Shown here: piece after piece, positions 39,532 through 46,705 of the stretch
How the letters are laid out: every line of letters begins with the position of its first letter
Numbering within the stretch: the stretch's first letter is position 1
Origin: Geitlerinema sp. PCC 9228
GTDB taxonomy: Bacteria; Cyanobacteriota; Cyanobacteriia; Cyanobacteriales; PCC-9228
Direction: 5' to 3'
Length of the DNA: 49,541 nt
Assembly: GCF_001870905.1 (NCBI RefSeq)
Contig: NZ_LNDC01000074.1
Coordinates: forward strand, 1 to 49,541
Translations under genes and position numbers: made by a program
Notes under the pieces: model-generated
What the model was told of the DNA's origin: nothing
Databases searched by the model: none
What the model saw: only the letters and a program-made list of their open reading frames with translations

Positions 39532-42519
39532 TTGGAACTATACTACGCGCCGATTGTTTTAATCGTTTGTCCCCTGCTGGGTGGTTTGCCGCTGATTGCC
39601 TGGATTACCTACGCACTCACTGGCAAAAAACTCCAGCAATTGGGAACTGGAAATGTTGGCGTTCAAGCGGCTTTTTACCACGGAGGAACGCTGGTAGGCG
39701 TGTTGGCGGTGCTTTCGGAAGCTTTCAAAGGCATTGCCGCTGTCTGGCTGGCGCGATCGCTCTTTCCCACCACGCCGGTGTGGGAACTGGTGGCGTTAAT
39801 GGCTTTGGTTGCCGGACGTTACTGGTTTGGCAAAGGAGCCGGTACCACCAATGTGGTGTGGGGGGTTGTGGTTCACGACCCGATTGTAGCCGGTTTGGTG
39901 TTTCTGATTGGTGGGATTAGCTTCACCATTTTTCGGGAACGCCAGCGGGGAAAAATTGCTGTATTGGTGCTGTTTCCCCTTATGATGGGATTGATGCACA
40001 ATCCGCGGGACCATCGCGTTTTCGCCGCGATGGCGTTAAGTAGTTTGCTGGCTTGGATTTACCGACAATTGGAAGACGATTTGGATTTGCCTGCTGAGAA
40101 CACCACCCCGGAAAACCGCAAATTATTTCGCTTCTTTCGAGGCGATCGCGCCATCATGTCCTTAGACCGTTCTTTGGAAGTAGACCAAGCTGGTGGCAAA
40201 GCGGCTACCCTCTCCCAGCTAAAGCGTTGGGGATATCCAGTTCCCTCGGGTTGGGTTCTGCCTCCCGGCGACGACCCGGTACCGCTGTTAAAGTTCCTGT
40301 CTCCTTCTGAGGAAAAGCCTCTGGCCGTCCGTTCTTCAGCTATTGAAGAAGATTCGCAACGAGCTTCCGCTGCCGGACAGTACGAAACGGTTTTAAACGT
40401 AACCTCTAGAGAATCCCTCGCCAGTGCCATTTCCACCTGTCGGTCTTCAGCCGAACGTCCCCACGCCGTTGGTTACCGCCAGTCGCAGCAGTTGCGGACC
40501 GATGCCATGGCGGTTTTGGTTCAAGAGCAAATTCAAGGGGTCTTTTCTGGGGTGGCCTTTAGCCGCGATCCGCTGTTGCGTCAAGGGGATAGCGTTCTCA
40601 TCGAAGCGTTAGCTGGTTCGCCGTCGCAGGTGGTTTCCGGTCAAACCACGCCGCAGCGATTTCGTGCCTCCGTTCCCAACGAATTGGTGGACGATCGCAG
40701 TTGGGTATTGCCGGAAGATGTGGATTTACCGGTTGAAGGAGAAAGTCAAGAAGCTTCGCCAAGACTCATTCAACAGGTGGCGTTTCTGGCGCGTCACATC
40801 GAACAGCAATACCACGGCATTCCCCAGGATATCGAATGGACCTACGATGGCGATCGCTTGTGGGTGTTGCAATCCCGTCCCATTACCACTTTGCTGCCGA
40901 TTTGGACCCGCAAAATTGCCGCCGAGGTGATTCCGGGGGTCATTCGTCCGCTGACCTGGTCCATCAACCGTCCCCTCACCTGTGGGGTATGGGGAAATAT
41001 CTTTACCATCGTTCTCGGCGATCGCGCGCGGGGGTTGGATTTTAACGAAACTGCAACCCTACATTTTTCCCAAGCCTATTTTAATGCTTCCTTGCTGGCA
41101 GACATCTTTCGTCGTATGGGATTGCCGGCGGAAAGCTTGGAATTTCTGACCCGCGGCAGCAAGTTAGGCAAGCCACCCTGGACTTCTACTGTGCGCAATA
41201 TCCCGGGATTGTGGCGGTTGCTGCGCCGGGAAATGCGGTTGGTGGAAGATTTTAAGCGCGACCACCGGCGGCTGTTGGCACCAACGCTGTTGCAGCTGCG
41301 GCGCGATGGTGGCTACGGCACCGGCCATCGCTTAGACCGCATGTCGGAAAGGGAATTATTAGAACGGGTGGATCGGATTTTGCAGGCTTTGCAAACCACT
41401 ACCTACTACAATATTTTGGCACCGCTGAGTTTGTCCCTGCGGCGATCGCTATTGCGGGTCAAACCGGAAAATCTCAACAACAGCAAGCTGCCGGAAGTGG
41501 CGGTAACGCGATCGCTGCAAGAGTTGGCTGATAACGCACGTCATTTGCTTGGGGAGTTGGAACCCGAGACCGATGCAGCATCCTTGTTTGCTACCCTAGC
41601 AGAAATGAGCGACGGTGGCGTGATTTTGGAGCAATTCGACCGCATCGTCCAACGCTACGGCTACCTCAGCGAAGTGGCTACTGATATCGCTGTTCCTACC
41701 TGGCAGGAAGACCCCCAACCTCTACGCCGGCTGTTTGCACAACAACTCATCAGCGGCGAAACCACCGTCAATCAAACTGCTACCGAGACGATATCTTCTC
41801 CCCAACGCCAGCGGTTTGGCAATTGGTCCTTTTCCTGGCGGGTGTCTGCGGTTCAGAAACGCTTGAATTTGAAAGGACAGGTGGCGAAAAGCTACAACCG
41901 ACTCCTGGCTCACCTGAGATGGACGTTTTTGGCTATTGGCGATCGCTGGGTGCAAAGGGGCATCTTATCGGAAGCAGATGATATATTTTTCTTGGAACTA
42001 GCGGAAATTCGCCGTTTGGTGGCTGGCGACGAACAGCTACAACAGTATAGTTTATCTCTATTGCGCGATCGTCGCGATCGCGTCAATCGCGATGGGGAAA
42101 TGCAACCCCCACCCAGTGTCGTTTACGGCAACGATCCCCCCAAAACCTTTTCTCTCCCCAAACCGGCCACCCAAACCATGCGGGGAATTGGTGCCAGTCC
42201 CGGCCAGGCAGAAGGCATGGTGCAAGTGGTTACCTCCCTGCAAGCCATGCCACCCTTAGACCAGCCTACCATTTTGGTGGTTCCCTATACCGATGCTGGT
42301 TGGGTGCCAATTTTATCTCGCGCTGCTGGTATTGTCGCCAGTGTGGGGGGTATCCTATCCCATGGTGCCATTGTGGCCCGCGAATACGGTATTCCCGCAG
42401 TTATGGATGTGGAAGATGCCACCAGGCGTTTGCAAAATGGTTGGCGGGTTCGTATTGATGGGACCAAAGGTACGGTCGATATTCTGGAAACGGAATCTCA
42501 TGAAACCACAGAAAGTTAG
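39532..42519 (+). CDS. Fusion of PlsY-like acyltransferase and PEP-synthase-like protein
   Basis: A 995-residue fusion. Residues 1-185 are a PlsY-type membrane acyltransferase: LGTGNVGVQA (38-47), EAFKGIAA and GKGAGTTN (100-107) match the three PlsY motifs for glycerol-3-phosphate acylation. Residues about 205-460 are a PPDK/PEP-synthase ATP-grasp domain (GGKAATLSQLKRWG, AVRSSAIEEDS, QEQIQGVFSGVAFSRDP, VLQSRPIT). A long middle region follows. Residues about 900-985 are the swivelling phosphohistidine domain with H944 (GGILSHGAIVAREYGIPAV). The C-terminal PEP/pyruvate-binding barrel is absent. The start is TTG with GTAGGA ten bases upstream. The physiological link between lipid acylation and the phosphotransfer domains is unknown. 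Confidence 0.82.
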   Translation: MELYYAPIVLIVCPLLGGLPLIAWITYALTGKKLQQLGTGNVGVQAAFYHGGTLVGVLAVLSEAFKGIAAVWLARSLFPTTPVWELVALMALVAGRYWFGKGAGTTNVVWGVVVHDPIVAGLVFLIGGISFTIFRERQRGKIAVLVLFPLMMGLMHNPRDHRVFAAMALSSLLAWIYRQLEDDLDLPAENTTPENRKLFRFFRGDRAIMSLDRSLEVDQAGGKAATLSQLKRWGYPVPSGWVLPPGDDPVPLLKFLSPSEEKPLAVRSSAIEEDSQRASAAGQYETVLNVTSRESLASAISTCRSSAERPHAVGYRQSQQLRTDAMAVLVQEQIQGVFSGVAFSRDPLLRQGDSVLIEALAGSPSQVVSGQTTPQRFRASVPNELVDDRSWVLPEDVDLPVEGESQEASPRLIQQVAFLARHIEQQYHGIPQDIEWTYDGDRLWVLQSRPITTLLPIWTRKIAAEVIPGVIRPLTWSINRPLTCGVWGNIFTIVLGDRARGLDFNETATLHFSQAYFNASLLADIFRRMGLPAESLEFLTRGSKLGKPPWTSTVRNIPGLWRLLRREMRLVEDFKRDHRRLLAPTLLQLRRDGGYGTGHRLDRMSERELLERVDRILQALQTTTYYNILAPLSLSLRRSLLRVKPENLNNSKLPEVAVTRSLQELADNARHLLGELEPETDAASLFATLAEMSDGGVILEQFDRIVQRYGYLSEVATDIAVPTWQEDPQPLRRLFAQQLISGETTVNQTATETISSPQRQRFGNWSFSWRVSAVQKRLNLKGQVAKSYNRLLAHLRWTFLAIGDRWVQRGILSEADDIFFLELAEIRRLVAGDEQLQQYSLSLLRDRRDRVNRDGEMQPPPSVVYGNDPPKTFSLPKPATQTMRGIGASPGQAEGMVQVVTSLQAMPPLDQPTILVVPYTDAGWVPILSRAAGIVASVGGILSHGAIVAREYGIPAVMDVEDATRRLQNGWRVRIDGTKGTVDILETESHETTES

Positions 42520-42759
42520 TAGCTAAGATGAAGTTAATACTAAGTTAAGAAACAAATTCTCGCAGTCAACTTGCCCCGGTGACTATTAAAATAAATAGGG
42601 GGAGAAAGGGATGCCCTTGGCACTTTTTCCGATGCTTCGGTGTAGCTTAGCACCAGTGCTCATCTCCTCCAGTAAAATTCCTTGACTGGCTTTTCCAAAT
42701 TAAAAGATTGGTATTTTCCCGGTTCATCTTGCAGCTAGCTCCCTTTTCCAGGAAGGGCC

Positions 42760-44106
42760 ATGATTTTACATATGCTACAGTCGGAAAACCTACCGCAGCA
42801 TCTGAGCGATTCGGTCAAAAATTTAGGATTGGAGTCTACAGTCAAAGAACTGTTTCTATACGACTTCCAAATCGAACTGTCGCAGCCTGGGAAAAAGGTG
42901 GAAAAAGCTTTTGAGAACAATCCGCTGTTGCCAGGGGTGATTTTAACGGAAAAAGGCAAATACGCTTTTATGCTATCGCGGCGGCGTTTTTTTGAAATTA
43001 TGAGCCGTCCTTACGGCATCGAACTTTTTTCCCGCCGTCCTTTATATTCTTTGCGTCCTTTTATTCCCAAAGATACCCTAATTTGTTCGTTGGATACGCA
43101 GATTATTGATGTGGCCAAACAATGCGTGCAGCGATCGCCAGAATGTTTGTACGAACCGGTGGTTGTTACCATTCAAGAAGGGGAATACCGACTGTTAGAC
43201 GTTCACCAACTTCTCCTGGCACAAGCTTACATTCAAGAACTCACCGTTCAGCTACTGCAAGAACAAACCAGAAATCAAATGGTCCAAACTGAGAAAATGG
43301 CCAGTTTGGGACAAATGGTGGCTGGCGTTGCTCACGAGTTAAACAATCCGATTAATTTTATCTCCGGCAACTTACAATATCTTTCTTCCTATGTCAAGGA
43401 TTTGGTGGAATTGATTTCTACATACGAAAAAGAAGAGGTGGAATATTCCGAAGAGTTGCAAGAGTTAAAAGAAGATATCGAATTGGATTTTCTTTTAGAA
43501 GACACAAACAAAATTGTGGAGGGAATGCAAACGGGAACCGACATGATGACTAAAATTGTGGGAACCCTGCGCAACTTCTCTCGGGTTGACGAAGGGGAAC
43601 GTAGAGTGGCCGATATTCACGAATGTATTGAAAGTACGCTATTAATTCTGCGCAATCGCCTGAAATACCATATTCAAGTAGAGAAAAATTATGGCGAACT
43701 CCCCCAAATTCCTTGCTATTCCGGTCAGCTGAGCCAGGTGTTTATGAATTTAATCGTTAATGCCAGCGATGCTTTGGAAGACCTGCGGCTGAAGAAAAAG
43801 GAAGAAGAAGGGATCTATTTTGAAGGGTGGATTGGTATTACTACTTACCAAGAAACCAAAGACGACAAGCAATGGATCGTTATTAAAATTGCTGATAACG
43901 GCGGTGGCATTCCCCAAGATATTCAAGAACGCATTTTTGAAATGTTTTTTACTACCAAACCCCTTGGCAAAGGAACTGGTATGGGATTGGCGATTAGCTA
44001 TCAGATTATTACCGACAAGCATGGCGGCAAATTGGAACTCCATACAGAACCAGATAAGGGAACGGAGTTTGTAATTAAATTACCCGTAGAACCGCCATCG
44101 CAATAA
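42760..44106 (+). CDS. Sensor histidine kinase with CBS-like N-terminal domain
   Basis: A 448-residue cytosolic kinase. Residues about 25-155 form a CBS-pair-like sensor (NPLLPGVILTEKGKYAFMLS, then RPYGIELFSRRPLY), a module also seen beside EAL and GGDEF proteins. A coiled coil (about 157-180) leads to HisKA with H192 in AGVAHELNNPINF. The ATPase boxes are all canonical: NLIVNASDAL, DNGGGIP, FEMFFTTK and GKGTGMGLAI. No receiver is fused and no response regulator is adjacent. A paralogue follows 1.1 kb downstream beyond the yidD-like gene. Confidence 0.87.
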   Translation: MILHMLQSENLPQHLSDSVKNLGLESTVKELFLYDFQIELSQPGKKVEKAFENNPLLPGVILTEKGKYAFMLSRRRFFEIMSRPYGIELFSRRPLYSLRPFIPKDTLICSLDTQIIDVAKQCVQRSPECLYEPVVVTIQEGEYRLLDVHQLLLAQAYIQELTVQLLQEQTRNQMVQTEKMASLGQMVAGVAHELNNPINFISGNLQYLSSYVKDLVELISTYEKEEVEYSEELQELKEDIELDFLLEDTNKIVEGMQTGTDMMTKIVGTLRNFSRVDEGERRVADIHECIESTLLILRNRLKYHIQVEKNYGELPQIPCYSGQLSQVFMNLIVNASDALEDLRLKKKEEEGIYFEGWIGITTYQETKDDKQWIVIKIADNGGGIPQDIQERIFEMFFTTKPLGKGTGMGLAISYQIITDKHGGKLELHTEPDKGTEFVIKLPVEPPSQ

Positions 44107-44312
44107 ATAGAAGCTGGGAAGATAGAGAAGGCGTTGCGGCGAAAAAGTATTTTTGGGCAGGTTGGATATTTGAGTGAAAAGCTCTCAAAAAAAAACAGCT
44201 TTTCCCCGAATCTTATCTTTTTCCCTATTATAGAAACAAAATTGCTAGCTGTCAACCATGGGAGCCAATTTTGCAGGTGATTCCCCTTGGCTTTTTGGGA
44301 TAATTGGCTGTT

Positions 44313-44445
44313 ATAGCAAATCCGATTTGTGAAAACCACATTTTAGATAGAGACAGAAGAGTAGCGAGGAGGGGGGAGGAGGGGGAGAGACAACCAGAAG
44401 TTTTAGCTTGGGGGATTTATCGGTTTTGCAGTGCGGATTTCGTAT
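44313..44445. repeat. Second inverted-repeat-bounded segment (ATACGAAATCCG ends)
   Basis: ATAGCAAATCCG at 44313-44324 and CGGATTTCGTAT at 44434-44445 are inverted ends; the latter is the exact reverse complement of the left end of 16819-16938. The interior differs and is purine-rich (GAGGAGGGGGGAGGAGGGGG). The right end touches the stop codon of the yidD cysteine tail. Upstream, 44107-44312 shows no gene. Confidence 0.42.
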
Positions 44446-44956
44446 TATCCACAACTACAGTCTGGTATATCGCAATTGCAATCTGGCATATCGCAATTAC
44501 CAAAGTCAAATCCGCAATCTGGCGTATCGCAAAATTCCCCCTCACTGCTGCTATCGCCGCCAGTAGGAAAGTAGCAGCAGTTGCAGTTGAAGAACCTATC
44601 CTTTTTTTCTTTTTGGTTTTCTCTTCGGAGTTATCTTGCGCGTGTATTAGGACATTTGCCTGCTTGCAGTCTAACAAACGTTGCTGGAATTTTGGAATCG
44701 CTGCCACCAAACCTTTCTCTCGAACAACCGTCTGAAAGTATTGGGAACAAGAAGTTCCCCCATAAAGCGTTTTATGCGCACAGCGGAATCCTTTGTAGGG
44801 AGAGAGATAGCGTTGGTAGAGTGATACAAGCGCGATCGCAAGTTTATCCAAACTACTTGCCAGTCCGATTCCTTGAAAAATCCGTATAATAAGAGCGAGA
44901 GCCATTACCGAACGCGATATGAAACCTGGGGTGGGATGGGGTTGGTTTTCTTGCAT
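44445..44956 (-). CDS. yidD: YidD-family protein with a cysteine-rich tail, frame-broken at an A7 run
   Basis: The first about 100 residues contain a YidD (DUF37) domain: LYQRYLSPYKGFRCAHKTLYGGTSCSQY, then GLVAAIPKFQQRLLDCKQ. YidD proteins help insert membrane proteins. In frame, the ORF runs through KTKKKKR and then becomes hydrophobic and low-complexity, to 44417. One base shift at the A7 run (44602-44608 on the plus strand) gives instead a tail with 10 cysteines in 46 residues, including CDTPDCGF and CDMPDCNCDIPDCSCG, and a stop at 44445. That tail is far more protein-like. So the gene is a sequencing-error case, a fresh frameshift or a slippage-expressed gene. I chose the ATG at 44956. 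Confidence 0.6.
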
Positions 44957-45259
44957 GGTCAAACCTCAAATCAGAAATTGTCGGTAGGTCACCCCAATAG
45001 CAAAAGCACAGTCTCCCATGCTGTTCTGAATTAAGTGTCCTATACCACGAACATACCATTTTTCGTGCAGTTTGGTTGCCGAATGCAAGGAATTCTTTCA
45101 ATCAATTGGAGTTCAACCAAGAAAAAGCAACACAAAATTTTTCCACTCGCTACTATAGCCGCCAATTTTCGCAGCCATCTCGGTAGGATTTTGGGTTATA
45201 TCCTTTCAAGAAAAACGGTACAATAGTTCTAGTGTCGATATTGTCTTTTGAATTCCATC

Positions 45260-46663
45260 ATGACTTCCCATCGCCAACCTCCCAAGCCTTTTTTTTTGCA
45301 AAGCGATCGCTATTTAAGCTTGGAGTCAACCATTGGGGAACTGCCACTCTATCAATTTCAGGTAGATTGGTCGTTTGCCGCTGAAGAGATTGTGCCAATT
45401 TTTCACCAATATCCTTTACTGCCAGGAGTGGTTTTGCTGGCAGAAGGAGAATATGTCGGTATGATTTCTCGCCAGCGAATTATGGAATTTTTAATGCGAC
45501 CTGGGGGTCAAGAATTATTTTGGCACAAACCTTTAGAAATTCTCTACAGCTACGCGCGATCGCCAGTTTTGTTGCTTTCCGAACATACCCCAGTCGTAGA
45601 AGCTGCCAGACAGGCATTGCGACGTTCCCCAGAACTATTAGGAGAACCAATTGTGGTGCGTCAAGATAGTGGCAACAGCCAACTGCTGAACGTTCACGAA
45701 CTCAACATCGCTTACTGGCAAATTCGCGGCATCGAAACCCAAACCCGTTTCGAACATTTACAGGCACAAATGATTCAAAACGAAAAAATGGCTAGTTTGG
45801 GTCGTTTGGTGGATGGGGTGGCACACGAAATTTTAGACCCGGTGGGATTTATTTGGGGAAATTTATCCCACATTACCAATTATATTGATATTTTACTAGA
45901 AATTCTAACCGCCTATCAAAAACAATTTAACAGCGAACCGGAAGAAATTCAAGAGTTAAAAGAAGACGTAGAATTTGAATTTTTACAACAAGATATGCCA
46001 CAAGCGATCGCGAGTATGAAAAACGGTGCCGAACGGATTAAAACCCTCGTTACCAGCTTGCAAAACTTCTGCCACATCGACGAAGTCTATCCCCGTCCAG
46101 CCAACTTGCACGAAAGCTTAGAAAGTGCTATTTTATTGCTCAAAAGTCGCAGTACCATAGATATTGAAATTGTCCGTCGCTACGACAATTTACCGCCAGT
46201 TCCTTGTTATATAGGACAACTTTCACAGGTCTTTATGAACATCCTCAGCAACTCCGTGGATGCGTTAATCAATCAAGCCACATCCCAGAACTTTTCCTTA
46301 GAATTTCAACAAAGCGATCGCCCGCAACCTTATTTGCCTGCCTACCAAAAACCTAAAATAGAAATTATCACCCAACTACTTTCCGAACCTGCAGAAAAAT
46401 CACCCAAAAACGCCCGGGAAAAACAGTTAGAACAGCGATGGATATGCATTCAAATCGCCGATAACGGACCCGGTATTTCCCCAGAAAAGCAAAAAGAAAT
46501 CCTCGACTCCTTCTCCCGCAACAAAAAAGCCGGCAAAGAAACCAGCCTCGCCTTGAGTTATTGGATTGTCACCGCCAAACACGGCGGTAAATTTCACTTT
46601 TACGCCACCCCCAACCAAGGCACCACCTTTGAAATTTGGTTGCCCCGTTCCGGCGACATCTGA
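45260..46663 (+). CDS. Sensor kinase paralogue with degenerate ATP-binding boxes
   Basis: A 467-residue paralogue of the 42760 kinase, with the same CBS-like sensor (YPLLPGVVLLAEGEYVGMIS), coiled coil and HisKA. H189 is kept (VDGVAHEILDPVGF), but HELNNP has become HEILDP. The N box reads NILSNSVDAL and G1 DNGPGIS. The F box FEPFFTTK is replaced by LDSFSRNKK, and G2 reads GKETSLALSY instead of GKGTGMGLAI. An insert of about 60 residues (about 330-390) separates N and G1. It may be a pseudokinase that dimerises with its paralogue. The preceding 297 bases hold no gene; TACAAT near 45220 could be a -10 box. Confidence 0.8.
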   Translation: MTSHRQPPKPFFLQSDRYLSLESTIGELPLYQFQVDWSFAAEEIVPIFHQYPLLPGVVLLAEGEYVGMISRQRIMEFLMRPGGQELFWHKPLEILYSYARSPVLLLSEHTPVVEAARQALRRSPELLGEPIVVRQDSGNSQLLNVHELNIAYWQIRGIETQTRFEHLQAQMIQNEKMASLGRLVDGVAHEILDPVGFIWGNLSHITNYIDILLEILTAYQKQFNSEPEEIQELKEDVEFEFLQQDMPQAIASMKNGAERIKTLVTSLQNFCHIDEVYPRPANLHESLESAILLLKSRSTIDIEIVRRYDNLPPVPCYIGQLSQVFMNILSNSVDALINQATSQNFSLEFQQSDRPQPYLPAYQKPKIEIITQLLSEPAEKSPKNAREKQLEQRWICIQIADNGPGISPEKQKEILDSFSRNKKAGKETSLALSYWIVTAKHGGKFHFYATPNQGTTFEIWLPRSGDI

Positions 46664-46705
46664 TAAAATAACCACATCATCTGCCCAATCTCCCTGCCGC
46701 CGCCT

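Noticed and set aside
42520-42759. Search for an RNA gene or riboswitch before the 42760 kinase
   Set aside because: Only weak complementarity and no recognisable conserved motif were seen.
44460-44530. Tandem DNA repeat with unit about TCTGGCATATCGCAAT
   Set aside because: The periodicity is explained by the repeated CD-P-DC peptide units of the YidD cysteine tail on the minus strand.
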